Shown: piece by piece, positions 6,589 to 14,363 of the stretch | How positions within the stretch are numbered: position 1 is the stretch's first letter | Layout: the number at the start of each line of letters is the position of its first letter | Program-made: the position numbers and the translations under genes | Assembly (NCBI GenBank): GCA_934491515.1 | Contig: CAKSTF010000004.1 | Location: 1 to 64,000, forward strand | Length of the DNA stretch: 64,000 bases | Source: an uncultured Eubacteriales bacterium | GTDB taxonomy: Bacteria > Bacillota > Clostridia > Oscillospirales > Acutalibacteraceae | Direction: 5' to 3' | The notes under the pieces: generated by a model | Database searches by the model: none | What the model was told of the DNA's origin: nothing | What the model saw: the letters and a program-made list of their open reading frames with translations, nothing else

Positions 6589-7791
6589 TTAAGAATTTGT
6601 ATAGTTATCAAAATATCCCTGCACCAAAACCACGGGAGTTCCCTTATCGCCGGAACCGCTTGTAAGGTCGCAAAGCGAGCCGATAAGGTCGGTAAGCTGG
6701 CGCGGCGTAGTGCCCTGAGACGCCATATTGCCCACAAGGTCGCCGTCCTTTTTGCGGATACTTTCAGAAATGGCGTTTTTAAGTTCTTCGCCCGAAAGAT
6801 GCGCAAAATCGTTATCCGCAAGATATTTAAGTTTAAGCTCGTTCGGCGTACCGATAAGTCCGTCGGTAAACGCGGGTGATACCACCGGATCGGCAAGTTC
6901 CCAGATTTTACCCTTGGGGTCTTTAAATGCTCCGTCGCCGTAAACCATAACTTCGACATGTTTGCCTGTAGCCTCAAGAACACGTTTCTGAATATCCAGA
7001 ACAAGCGGTTTGCACTCGCGCGGGAAAAGTTTTATCTTATCCTCGGTCGATTTATTCGATCCCAAAAGACCGTACTTTTCATTGCAGCCGCTGCCGTTTA
7101 TGGGGGTTGTGAGAATATCGTCAAGGCTTAAAACGGTCTTTGCGCCGTTTTCAAGCAGTATGCGTTTTGTGCGCGCGCGGGTATGTATATCGCAGTTGAG
7201 AACGCAATCGGTATACTTTAAAATTGCGCGGGGATTGTTTGCAAAGATTATCTCTGCCTCAGCGCCGCTTTCCTCTATAAGGCGACCGTAATACTCAACA
7301 TAGTCAACGCCCGTAAATTCGTGTTTGTTGACCCCGAAAAGTTCGCGATAACGTTCAAGCGTTAAAACATCCGAATAGGGGTTCACGCCTGCCGCATCTA
7401 TCTTGTCAAGCGACACAAGTTCGTTTCCCACTTCGTCCGAAGGGTAACTTAACATAAGCACTATTTTTTCGGCGCCCTTTGCTATGCCGCGCAGGCAGAT
7501 TGCAAAGCGGTTTCTTGAAAGTATGGGGAATATAACACCCACCGTTTTGCCGCCGAGTTTGTTTTTTACATCAGCCGCAATGTCGCAAACGCCGGCATAG
7601 TTGCCCTGCGCCCTTGCAACTACCGATTCGGTAACCGCTATAACATCGCGGTCGCGTATGGTAAAGCCCTCGCTTTCGGCGGCTTCAAGAACGCTGTTTG
7701 CCACTATCTGCGCAAGGTCGTCGCCCTCGCGGATTATGGGGCAGCGTATACCCCTTGATACCGTTCCTACTTTTCTTTCCGTATTTTTCAT
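6589..7791 (-). CDS. CofE-like coenzyme F420:glutamate ligase family protein
   Basis: A 400-residue protein of the F420-0:gamma-glutamyl ligase family (PF01996). Seen are the early segment RDRDVIAVTESVVARAQGNY, the IFPILSRNRFA stretch, and ELADPVVSPAFTDGLIGTPNELKLKYLAD near the C-terminus. Family members form gamma-glutamyl amide bonds with GTP in F420 synthesis, but Firmicutes of this type are not known to make F420 and no other cof gene is nearby. An AGGAG site precedes the ATG. It lies 17 bases upstream of guaA in one operon, which hints at nucleotide metabolism or another glutamate ligation (inference). Confidence 0.75.
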   Translation of the reverse strand: MKNTERKVGTVSRGIRCPIIREGDDLAQIVANSVLEAAESEGFTIRDRDVIAVTESVVARAQGNYAGVCDIAADVKNKLGGKTVGVIFPILSRNRFAICLRGIAKGAEKIVLMLSYPSDEVGNELVSLDKIDAAGVNPYSDVLTLERYRELFGVNKHEFTGVDYVEYYGRLIEESGAEAEIIFANNPRAILKYTDCVLNCDIHTRARTKRILLENGAKTVLSLDDILTTPINGSGCNEKYGLLGSNKSTEDKIKLFPRECKPLVLDIQKRVLEATGKHVEVMVYGDGAFKDPKGKIWELADPVVSPAFTDGLIGTPNELKLKYLADNDFAHLSGEELKNAISESIRKKDGDLVGNMASQGTTPRQLTDLIGSLCDLTSGSGDKGTPVVLVQGYFDNYTNS

Positions 7792-7867
7792 TTTTCCGAC
7801 TCCTTTTATAGTTTAGACAAAGCAAACGGGGCGTTCCCCCGATTGCCCGTCGGGTCGTTTGGGGGCG

Positions 7868-8013
7868 GTTAGACAAAGCAATCGGGATACGACGATTCCG
7901 AAAGTGGCTAATTTGTCCGCTTTTATTGTCTCGTCACTTGAAATACGCCGCAACGCAGCCGATGACTGTGCTGTTCTTTCAAAAAAACCGTTGTATCCTG
8001 ATTGTTTTGTCTA
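7868..8013. repeat. MITE-like element with 25 bp terminal inverted repeats
   Basis: TAGACAAAGCAATCGGGATA and 5 further bases at 7869-7893 pair as an inverted repeat with 7989-8013 (22 of 25 bases). The ~95 bp core has no gene. A third partial copy (TTTAGACAAAGCAAACGGG) sits at 7812-7830. Related sequences occur at 27918-27955, 29353-29371 and 51943-51965. It is noncoding and looks like a non-autonomous transposable or REP-like repeat. Confidence 0.65.
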
Positions 8014-8073
8014 CCCCACAAATAAATACTACATACCGATTATATAACACGGAGCCGTTTTTGTCCACTTTTT

Positions 8074-8727
8074 TCAAAGGTCGATATTAGAAAAACGTTT
8101 TTTTGAAGACTTTAATGCAAGCGCGGTTACCGCTGCAAACACGGCGGTGCAAATAATAAAGAAAACTGCCCTTTTCGGGGTGTCGGCATCGGCAGCGCCG
8201 TTTAAAAATTCAAGCCCCGGCAAATGATGTAGCGTTTCCGCCGCCGCCACAATCAAAAAAGCCGCAACGATAAACATAACAAAGGGTTTTCCGTAATAAT
8301 ACGCCGTTTTGAAAAAACCGTTTAAAAACACAAGGTTAAATGCTGCAAATATAAGCAGAACAAATCCCAAATAAACCAGATTTGCATTCATAAGAACATT
8401 GTGTTTATATACCTCGGACGAGGAAAGGCAAAACGTTCTTAAAGCCGCCGCGGCAGCGCAAAGCAGAAAACTTAAAAACTCTATAACAAGTACAAAGGCA
8501 TATTTTGCCTTTACGGCGTCGCTTTTTTTAATCGGAAGCAGCACGGTATAGAGTATATCGTTATTCTCCCTTGACTTGGCAAAAGACTGAAAAATGCCCA
8601 TACATATAAAAAATATGCCTACAAGTATGGGGTAACCCGGAACCAGCGCCAGCAACGAAAAAGCCAGAAACAAAAACGACAGAGCAGACGCCGAAAGTTT
8701 AAATTCCTTATAAATCAAATTTTTCAT
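8074..8727 (-). CDS. ABC transporter membrane subunit
   Basis: A 217-residue, strongly hydrophobic protein with about six membrane segments, the permease partner of the upstream ATPase. I place the start at the ATG at 8727 (MKNLIYKEF), because GGGAGG lies 6 bases upstream inside the ATPase gene. The alternative ATG at 8745 would put that site inside the coding region. It overlaps the ATPase gene by 20 bases. Its similarity to ABC-2 type exporters is general, so the substrate is unknown. Confidence 0.8.
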   Translation of the reverse strand: MKNLIYKEFKLSASALSFLFLAFSLLALVPGYPILVGIFFICMGIFQSFAKSRENNDILYTVLLPIKKSDAVKAKYAFVLVIEFLSFLLCAAAAALRTFCLSSSEVYKHNVLMNANLVYLGFVLLIFAAFNLVFLNGFFKTAYYYGKPFVMFIVAAFLIVAAAETLHHLPGLEFLNGAADADTPKRAVFFIICTAVFAAVTALALKSSKKRFSNIDL

Positions 8728-9439
8728 CTTTACCCTCCCTTTCAATTTCCACCATTATATCCTCAAGACTTTTGTTATCGTACCGCGATTTAAAGTCGTC
8801 AAGGTTGGCTTCAGCCACTGTTTTCCCTTGTTTTATGTAAACTATGCGGTCGGCGCATTTTTCAAGATCGGTCGTTATATGGGTTGAAAACAGCACGGTG
8901 GTGCCGTGTTCCTTTAAATATCTGAAAATATCGAGCAGTTCATCTCTTGATACCGGGTCAAGCCCGCTTGTCGGCTCATCAAGAATAAGCAGTTCGGCGC
9001 CGTGTGAAAGACAAAGTGCAAGGTTAAATTTTACCTTCATTCCCTCCGACAGTTCCGACGGGCTTTTATTTTCGTCTATGCCGAAAAGGTCAAAATACTT
9101 TTTTAAGGCATCATAATCAAAATTTTTGTAAAACCGCGCGGTGACCGCCGCTATATCGCGTATTTTTTTCTTTACGTAATAGTTTACCGCGCCGCAGGAA
9201 TATCCTGCCTCGTGTTTGAAAGCGGCTTCGCATTCGGACACGGGAACACCGTTGTAAACCACCCTGCCGCCGTCCGGTTTTATAAGACCCAATATTCCTT
9301 TAAGCGTGGTGGTTTTGCCCGCGCCGTTCCTGCCGATAAAGCCCGTAACGGTTCCTGAAGGCAGTGAAAAACTTACATTTTCAAGTTTGAACGACGGGTA
9401 GTTTTTGTATAAGTTTTCAACCGAAAGCACGGTTTTCAT
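8708..9439 (-). CDS. ABC transporter ATP-binding protein
   Basis: A 243-residue ATPase with Walker A GRNGAGKTT (about 36-44), a degenerate signature LSEGMKVKFNLALCL, Walker B LLILDEPTSGLDP and switch His in FSTHI. It resembles YtrB-like exporters that sit beside GntR or AbrB regulators. A GGAGG site lies inside the end of the AbrB gene, and the ATG abuts the AbrB stop. It should energise the permease encoded next. Confidence 0.9.
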   Translation of the reverse strand: MKTVLSVENLYKNYPSFKLENVSFSLPSGTVTGFIGRNGAGKTTTLKGILGLIKPDGGRVVYNGVPVSECEAAFKHEAGYSCGAVNYYVKKKIRDIAAVTARFYKNFDYDALKKYFDLFGIDENKSPSELSEGMKVKFNLALCLSHGAELLILDEPTSGLDPVSRDELLDIFRYLKEHGTTVLFSTHITTDLEKCADRIVYIKQGKTVAEANLDDFKSRYDNKSLEDIMVEIEREGKDEKFDL

Positions 9440-9652
9440 TTATTCTTCCTCCCCGAATATTCTTGAATGTATCTTTTTAAACTCCTGCTGCGGCGGAATC
9501 GCGATTCCGCGTTTTTTGTCTGCAAGCAGCAAAAGCGTATCTCCGGGATTTATGCCGAACATATCCCGTATCGCTTTCGGAATCACTATCTGCCCCTTTT
9601 CCCCTACCGTTGCGGTGGCGGCAATTTTTCCGCCTTTTTCACGACTGCTCAT
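9440..9652 (-). CDS. AbrB/SpoVT-type DNA-binding regulator
   Basis: A 70-residue protein with a swapped-hairpin AbrB domain (TATVGEKGQIVIPKAIRDMFGINPGDTLLLL). It is the first gene of the ABC operon and probably regulates it, as the equivalent GntR or AbrB genes do elsewhere. Its start has GGAGTG 8 bases upstream. The promoter directly upstream (TTGACA/TATAAT) is back-to-back with that of the next plus-strand gene. Confidence 0.88.
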   Translation of the reverse strand: MSSREKGGKIAATATVGEKGQIVIPKAIRDMFGINPGDTLLLLADKKRGIAIPPQQEFKKIHSRIFGEEE

Positions 9653-9686
9653 AATATCACTCCGTAAAGTATGATTTGTATAACTT

Positions 9687-9714
9687 ATTATACTAAAAAT
9701 TACGTTTATGTCAA
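9687..9714 (-). promoter_or_regulatory. Sigma-A promoter of the abrB-ABC operon
   Basis: On the minus strand TTGACA (9709-9714) and TATAAT (9687-9692) are separated by 16 bases, 35 bases before the AbrB start. Confidence 0.8.
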
Positions 9715-9722
9715 GAACGCAG

Positions 9723-9751
9723 TAGACAAATACAGTTATAAAAGATATAAT
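9723..9751 (+). promoter_or_regulatory. Sigma-A promoter of the DUF6440 gene
   Basis: TAGACA (9723-9728) and TATAAT (9746-9751) with 17-base spacing. Confidence 0.75.
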
Positions 9752-9780
9752 ATTTTAAACAGCAAAAGGGAGTGACGGCA

Positions 9781-9969
9781 ATGGCGGAAAATAAAAATGA
9801 AGAGCGTTTTGTAAAAATTTTGTCGGAAGGTTCGTCTTTTAACGAGGTCCGCAAACTTTTTGTAGACAGAGAAACAGGCGTTACCTATCTGCTTATAAAA
9901 ACGGGTTACGGCGCAGGAGTCACCCCGCTTTTAAACGCCGACGGCAGGCCGGTTATTACAAAACTTTAA
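9781..9969 (+). CDS. DUF6440 family small protein
   Basis: A 62-residue soluble protein matching DUF6440: RFVKILSEGSSFNEVRKLFVDRETGVTYLLI, then GYGAGVTPLLNADGRPVI. The function is unknown. I use the ATG at 9781 with GGGAG upstream; a GTG three codons earlier overlaps that site. It is followed 21 bases later by the LSm-like membrane protein gene, probably in one transcript. Confidence 0.8.
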   Translation: MAENKNEERFVKILSEGSSFNEVRKLFVDRETGVTYLLIKTGYGAGVTPLLNADGRPVITKL

Positions 9970-9990
9970 TTCCTATCGGCCGAGGTAACA

Positions 9991-10338
9991 ATGGACAGTC
10001 TTTATATAATTTTGCTGGTATTGCTCTTTATTATCATACCCTTGATAACGCGGCGCAGAAAACTGGCGGCAATAAGACACGTTTTAAACCGTAAAAAACA
10101 AAACAAGGAGAACGGCGCAATGAAAGAGTTAGCAAAACAATTTATCGGAAAAGAGTGCATTATTTACACTGTTATGAGTACGGATTCCGGAATTCAGGGC
10201 ACGGTAAAAGAGGTTACGGACGGCGGTATCATAGTTGAAAAGAAAGACGGTATCGAGGCTGTAAATCTTGAATATATAACCCGTATCCGCGAATGGCCGC
10301 GCAACGCAAAAGGCAAAAAGAAACAGATTTTCGGCTGA
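9991..10338 (+). CDS. Small membrane-anchored protein with LSm-like domain
   Basis: A 115-residue protein with an N-terminal membrane segment (SLYIILLVLLFIIIPLI), a basic linker, and a C-terminal part (about 45-100) of alternating beta strands (KECIIYTVMSTDSGIQGTV, then GGIIVEKKDGIEAVNLEYITRI). This looks like the Sm/LSm-like barrel of small Clostridia proteins such as DUF6897. An RNA-related role is guesswork. It ends in a lysine-rich tail. Confidence 0.65.
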   Translation: MDSLYIILLVLLFIIIPLITRRRKLAAIRHVLNRKKQNKENGAMKELAKQFIGKECIIYTVMSTDSGIQGTVKEVTDGGIIVEKKDGIEAVNLEYITRIREWPRNAKGKKKQIFG

Positions 10339-10370
10339 TAATAATCCGAAACAAATACCGTATAATAAGG

Positions 10371-10408
10371 CAAGGGCAACGGCGACAAAAATATCGCCGT
10401 TGCCCTTG
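10371..10408. terminator. Bidirectional terminator
   Basis: A perfect 15 bp stem (10371-10385 with 10394-10408) followed by TTTTTCC lies between the convergent LSm-like and immA-like genes. Confidence 0.9.
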
Positions 10409-10415
10409 TTTTTCC

Positions 10416-10823
10416 TTAATTATTCATTTGCCGTGTTTTATAGTATTCAACCGCTTTTTTCATAAAATCGGGCGTAACGCCGAAATACTCCGAAAGTTCG
10501 TAAATACTGTCAATACCGTGCTTTACCGCCTGATTGAAACGGTATTCGGGCACAAGTTTTTTTATTGCCCAGCAATCGGCGCGGCGTTCGTGCTTGCCGC
10601 GCACGTCAAGCGGAGCATAAATATTGTAAAAACTGCCCGTTACACAGTGGCCGAGTTCGTGCGCCAGGCACACCTTTTCGCGATTTCCCGAAAGTTCGCG
10701 GTTTATTGCTATGTAGCGACTGTCGTTATAACTTACCGAAAAAGACAAATTTTCTTTAAGCGGATACCTGTCCACCGTAACGCCGTGCCTTGCGGCAAAT
10801 CCGTAAAGCTTATCTGTTTCCAT
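10416..10823 (-). CDS. ImmA/IrrE family metallopeptidase
   Basis: A 135-residue zinc peptidase with the HEXXH motif in LAHELGHCVTG. Partners of this family cleave or inactivate the adjacent ImmR-type repressor after DNA damage or a cell-density signal, as in ICEBs1. I choose the ATG at 10823, which overlaps the repressor gene by 14 bases and has GGGAGAGGG upstream; the frame also reads upstream without a good site. The C-terminus (YELSEYFGVTPDFMKKAVEYY) is the helical tail found in the family. Confidence 0.88.
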   Translation of the reverse strand: METDKLYGFAARHGVTVDRYPLKENLSFSVSYNDSRYIAINRELSGNREKVCLAHELGHCVTGSFYNIYAPLDVRGKHERRADCWAIKKLVPEYRFNQAVKHGIDSIYELSEYFGVTPDFMKKAVEYYKTRQMNN

Positions 10824-11142
10824 TTTCCCTCTCCCTGATAAAGGCGGCATAGCGTTTAACCTCGTTCCACATTTCGTCGGTAACTTCGGTTTCGCCGCCG
10901 AAAAGGGCAACCTTTACGGATTCTTCATCGGCAGGGCGAACGGGGGCGCCCATAAGATAGTCAACGCTTACGCCGAAATATTCCGCTATTTTTGCAAGCG
11001 TTTCGGCGGAAAGGGACTTCTTTTTTCCCGTTTTATAATCCGAAAGGGAGGCACGCGGTATCTTGCAGCCAGAACACAGCGCCGTAACGTTGATGTTCTT
11101 TTTTCTGCACAGCTGCTCTATGCGCGCATAAATATCAGTCAT
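10810..11142 (-). CDS. ImmR-like phage-type repressor (XRE)
   Basis: A 110-residue protein with an N-terminal HTH (about 5-65: NVTALCSGCKIPRASLSDYKTGK, then ETLAKIAEYFGVSVDYLMG) and a helical C-terminal tail, a common layout for phage and ICE repressors. It is coupled to the ImmA-like protease gene. Three palindromic operators fill the divergent intergenic region between it and the plus-strand operon, which it presumably represses. Confidence 0.88.
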   Translation of the reverse strand: MTDIYARIEQLCRKKNINVTALCSGCKIPRASLSDYKTGKKKSLSAETLAKIAEYFGVSVDYLMGAPVRPADEESVKVALFGGETEVTDEMWNEVKRYAAFIRERENGNR

Positions 11143-11165
11143 TTTTATTATCCCCTTTATATTTT

Positions 11166-11245
11166 ATTACGATTTTTCGTAATTTCCTATTGACAATTAC
11201 GAAAATCAGTAATATAATAAGGTTGTGATTACGAAATATCGTAAT
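11166..11245. promoter_or_regulatory. Triple palindromic operator with consensus promoter
   Basis: Three 18 bp inverted repeats are seen: ATTACGATTTTTCGTAAT (11166-11183), ATTACGAAAATCAGTAAT (11196-11213) and ATTACGAAATATCGTAAT (11228-11245), at 30 and 32 bp spacing, about three helix turns. The middle one fills the 17-base spacer of a perfect plus-strand sigma-A promoter, TTGACA (11190-11195) and TATAAT (11213-11218). A repressor bound there would shut the promoter directly. Confidence 0.9.
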
Positions 11246-11317
11246 GTTTTTCGGTATTTCTGATTTTACACCATTACATAACATTTGTCAAGATAAAAAG
11301 AAAGGAAGAATACCCGG

Positions 11318-11701
11318 ATGTACTTTTGTACGGACTGCAAAAAGAATTTTTTTGATCCAAAAGTTTATTTTGAACGCCATGCTTTTTTACCGCCGCCGTA
11401 TGAAAAGCATATAGTGTGCCCTTATTGCGAAAGCGAAAACATAATTTTTTTAAAGGCGCGCCACTGCAAATGCTGCGGCGCGAGACTGCCTTACAAAAAC
11501 AGCGGCGACTACTGCGATGATGCCTGCCGAAAGCGCGGCGAGCGCCTTTGGAAAACCCAGAAAGAAAGACGTGAAAAACGGAACGAAAGCCCGATATATA
11601 AAACCGTACGCGCGCTTGTTGAATACAACAAAACACACGGCACCCACCTTAGTTACGGGCAGTTTGAGGCAATTTTAAAGAAGGGCGGCGAAAATTTATG
11701 A
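11318..11701 (+). CDS. Zinc-ribbon protein of the phage-type switch
   Basis: A 127-residue protein rich in paired cysteines: C4/C7, C34/C37, C50/C52/C53 and C66/C70, suggesting two or three zinc sites in the first 70 residues. A charged helical C-terminal half (ERREKRNESPIYKTVRALVEYNK) follows. I do not recognise a named family; similar small proteins sit in Firmicutes prophages. It is the first gene behind the operator-controlled promoter and overlaps the next gene (ATGA), so the two are co-translated. Confidence 0.7.
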   Translation: MYFCTDCKKNFFDPKVYFERHAFLPPPYEKHIVCPYCESENIIFLKARHCKCCGARLPYKNSGDYCDDACRKRGERLWKTQKERREKRNESPIYKTVRALVEYNKTHGTHLSYGQFEAILKKGGENL

Positions 11702-12042
11702 CAACCGAAAGCGCACGCGAATATCTTTCAAAATACAGGGCGCTCTGCCTTAAAGAAAACAGACTTAAATATATGGCTGAGGATTCCTGCGAAAGCCGAA
11801 AGCGCTATGAAAAACAGATAAAAAAGTGCGAAAAACTTAAAAAGACCTTAGAAGACAGCATTGACCGCGTAGACGGCGCGGTTTTAAGCGAAATACTTGC
11901 AAGCAAATACATTTGCGGCAGAAGCCTTGAGGAAACCGCCGAACTTATCGGATATTGCAAGCGGCAGGTAGAACGGCTGCACGTTAAAGCGATAGAAATT
12001 TTCTGCAAAGTAAATCGCCGCTTAAAGCCTGCCGCAATATAA
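11698..12042 (+). CDS. Sigma-70 region 4-like phage late-gene regulator (DUF1492/ArpU/RinA-like)
   Basis: A 114-residue protein with an N-terminal coiled coil (about 20-60) and a C-terminal HTH like sigma region 4: LASKYICGRSLEETAELIGYCKRQVERLHVKAI. This arrangement is that of phage activators of terminase/late operons such as RinA, ArpU and DUF1492 proteins. Here no late genes follow; a terminator does. The nearest phage-like late operon in the window starts at 45.47 kb. Whether this protein drives it is an open question. Assignment to one subfamily is uncertain. Confidence 0.72.
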   Translation: MTTESAREYLSKYRALCLKENRLKYMAEDSCESRKRYEKQIKKCEKLKKTLEDSIDRVDGAVLSEILASKYICGRSLEETAELIGYCKRQVERLHVKAIEIFCKVNRRLKPAAI

Positions 12043-12083
12043 AAACCGTCTGCGCAAGGCAAAAAAATGTAAGTTTTAAGAAT

Positions 12084-12114
12084 AAAAATCCACCCGAAAA
12101 TCGGGTGGATTTTT
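12084..12114. terminator. Bidirectional terminator
   Basis: A perfect 14 bp stem (12084-12097 with 12101-12114) with A and T runs at its ends separates the phage-type operon from the convergent glmS. Confidence 0.92.
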
Positions 12115-12134
12115 GTTGTTTGTATGCTATCGCC

Positions 12135-13961
12135 TTATTCAACCGTAACCGATTTTGCAAGGTTACGGGGTTTATCTATATCGCAGCCTTTGTATCCGGC
12201 AACATAGTAAGCATAAAGCTGGAACGGTATTATTTCCACCGCCGCTTTCAAAAGGTTATGAACGCGCGGTATATATATAACCTGTTCGGCTTCCGATTCT
12301 ATTGCGGTTTCTCCCTCGTTAGCGCAGGCCACCACATAAGCACCCCTTGCGCGCACTTCCTTTACGTTGCTTAACATCTTTTCGTAAAGTCCGTCCTGGC
12401 AAACAAGCGCCACCACGGTTCTGCCCTCTTCAATAAGCGAAATGGTGCCGTGCTTAAGTTCGCCCGCGGCGTACGCTTCGGAATGAATATAGGATATTTC
12501 CTTAAGTTTAAGCGACGCTTCAAGCGCTACGGCGTAATCTATGTTTCTGCCTATAAAGAAAAGCGAAGTTTCGGAAACGCTGTGCTGCGCGAGTTCTTTG
12601 ATTTTTTCTTTCTGATCTATAACGCGGTCTATCGCATCGGGCAGATTTTTAAGGCTTAAGGTTATTTCCTCAAGTTCCTTTTCGCTTACCGTGCCCAAAG
12701 CGCCCGCGGCCCAAACGGCTATCATATAAAGAACCGTAAGTTGAGTTGTATATCCCTTTGTTGTGGCAACCGCAATTTCGGGACCTGCCCAGGTGTATAT
12801 AACGTCGTCCGATTCCTTTGATATCGAGGAGCCTACCACGTTTACCACCGACAAAACATAAGAGCCGCGGCTTTTCGCTTCCCTTAAAGCGGCAAGCGTG
12901 TCTGCCGTTTCGCCCGACTGGCTTATTATTATTGTAAGGGTCTTATTGTCGGTTATGGGGTTGCGGTACCTGTACTCGCTGGCAAGGTCAACGTCCACGG
13001 GGATACGCAGCAGTTCCTCCATAACGTATTTACCTACTATTCCGGCATGGTAAGCCGAACCGCACGCAACTATTGATATGCGGTTTATATTTTTCAGTTT
13101 TTCGGCGTCAAGAGATATCTCGTCAAATACTACCTTGCCGTTTTTGATGCGCGGAAGTATCGTCTGCTCCACCGCGTGGGGTTCTTCGCATATCTCTTTC
13201 ATCATAAAATGTTCGTAACCGCCCTTTTGCGCGGAGGCTACGTCCCAATCGACATGCGATACCGTAACGGGAAGTTCGTTTTTATCGTAATCGTAAAGTT
13301 TAACGCTTTCGGGGGTTATTAAGGCTACGGTGTCGTCGTCCATATAAACAACGTCCCTTGTATGGCTTACAAGCGCCGTAACATCGGAAGCGATGAAGTT
13401 TTCTCCCTTGCCGATACCTGCGATAAGCGGACTGAATTTCCGCACCGCTATGACGGTGTCAGGCTCATCGACCGAGATTATACCGAGAGAGAACGAACCT
13501 TTAAGACGCTTGGCAGTTTTGCATACCGCGTCAAGCAGGTCTCCGCCGTAATACTTTTGTATAAGACAGGGAACAACCTCGGTATCGGTCTCGCTTCTGA
13601 AAGTCATCCCTTCTAAAGCCAGTTCTTCTTTAAGCTCTTTATAGTTTTCAATTATACCGTTGTGCACAACCGAAAATCTGCCGTCCGCGCTTAAATGCGG
13701 ATGTGCGTTTTGGGTGTTCGGCCCGCCGTGGGTAGCCCAACGCGTATGGCCTATTCCCGTAAAACCTTTAATATCGGCGCCGCCGGAAGTTTCTTTAATA
13801 AGGGTCGCTATTCGCTGCGCGGTTTTGGCGATATTTATTTTACCGTCCGAGACAGCCGCTATACCTGCCGAATCGTAACCGCGATATTCAAGTTTTTCAA
13901 GACCTTCAAGCAAAATGGGTGCCGCTTCGCGCGCACCGGTAAAACCTACTATTCCACACAT
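12135..13961 (-). CDS. glmS: Glucosamine-6-phosphate synthase (isomerizing glutaminase)
   Basis: A full-length (608 residues) GlmS. The N-terminal glutaminase starts with the nucleophile Cys after processing (MCGIVGFTG) and includes GHTRWATHG. Two SIS isomerase domains follow, with ACGSAYHAGIVGKYV and the TQLTV/SEAYAAGELKHG region. It ends in the conserved AKSVTVE. It makes glucosamine-6-phosphate from fructose-6-phosphate and glutamine, the first step to UDP-GlcNAc for murein, which MurA (28.1 kb) uses. Expression is controlled by the ribozyme in its leader. Confidence 0.97.
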   Translation of the reverse strand: MCGIVGFTGAREAAPILLEGLEKLEYRGYDSAGIAAVSDGKINIAKTAQRIATLIKETSGGADIKGFTGIGHTRWATHGGPNTQNAHPHLSADGRFSVVHNGIIENYKELKEELALEGMTFRSETDTEVVPCLIQKYYGGDLLDAVCKTAKRLKGSFSLGIISVDEPDTVIAVRKFSPLIAGIGKGENFIASDVTALVSHTRDVVYMDDDTVALITPESVKLYDYDKNELPVTVSHVDWDVASAQKGGYEHFMMKEICEEPHAVEQTILPRIKNGKVVFDEISLDAEKLKNINRISIVACGSAYHAGIVGKYVMEELLRIPVDVDLASEYRYRNPITDNKTLTIIISQSGETADTLAALREAKSRGSYVLSVVNVVGSSISKESDDVIYTWAGPEIAVATTKGYTTQLTVLYMIAVWAAGALGTVSEKELEEITLSLKNLPDAIDRVIDQKEKIKELAQHSVSETSLFFIGRNIDYAVALEASLKLKEISYIHSEAYAAGELKHGTISLIEEGRTVVALVCQDGLYEKMLSNVKEVRARGAYVVACANEGETAIESEAEQVIYIPRVHNLLKAAVEIIPFQLYAYYVAGYKGCDIDKPRNLAKSVTVE

Positions 13962-14069
13962 AAATAAAAAATCTCCTTTTTTCGGAAAGGAGACGAAAAT
14001 AAGGGCGCAAAAACATGCGCGCCGAACAAGACGGAATCATCCCGTATTTTCGCCGTTTCCGTATTTAGC

Positions 14070-14243
14070 ATAGCATTTACCACGTCCTTTAAGGCGCGGT
14101 ATTTCAAGTTGAAGACACCTCTGTTTCGGAATTGCTTCCGGTTTTTACTTGCCTTCTTACGGTACTTAACCGTGGGGCATCCGCCGAATATTTCGATAAA
14201 CCCCAACCTCGTCAACCGCTATGCCATGCACGGTCCCGGCGCT
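14070..14243 (-). ncRNA. glmS ribozyme/riboswitch
   Basis: The minus-strand leader contains the conserved glmS ribozyme core: AGCGCC beginning at 14243 (cleavage is expected just 5' of the first G), then GTTGACGAGGTTGGGGTTTA, ATCGAA and TCGGCGGATGCCCC. The following ~100 bases form the peripheral P3-P4 elements; the 3' boundary is approximate. It self-cleaves when bound by glucosamine-6-phosphate, lowering glmS mRNA. The distance from core to start codon is about 110 bases. Confidence 0.95.
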
Positions 14244-14300
14244 TAATTTTACACAAAAAGGCTTTCCTTTCATATATTTATAGCATATAACCTTTATGAG

Positions 14301-14329
14301 ATTTTATAACATATTATATGTTTTGTCAA
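14301..14329 (-). promoter_or_regulatory. Sigma-A promoter of glmS
   Basis: Minus strand TTGACA (14324-14329) and TAAAAT (14301-14306), 17 bases apart, about 60 bases upstream of the ribozyme cleavage site. Confidence 0.85.
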
Positions 14330-14363
14330 GCGCCGTGTGCCTGTTTCGTTTTTTGCAAACCTT

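Noticed and set aside
6589..7791. Evidence for F420 biosynthesis
   Set aside because: Only the ligase-family gene is present; no cofC, cofD, cofG or cofH homologue lies in the window, so the pathway is not claimed.
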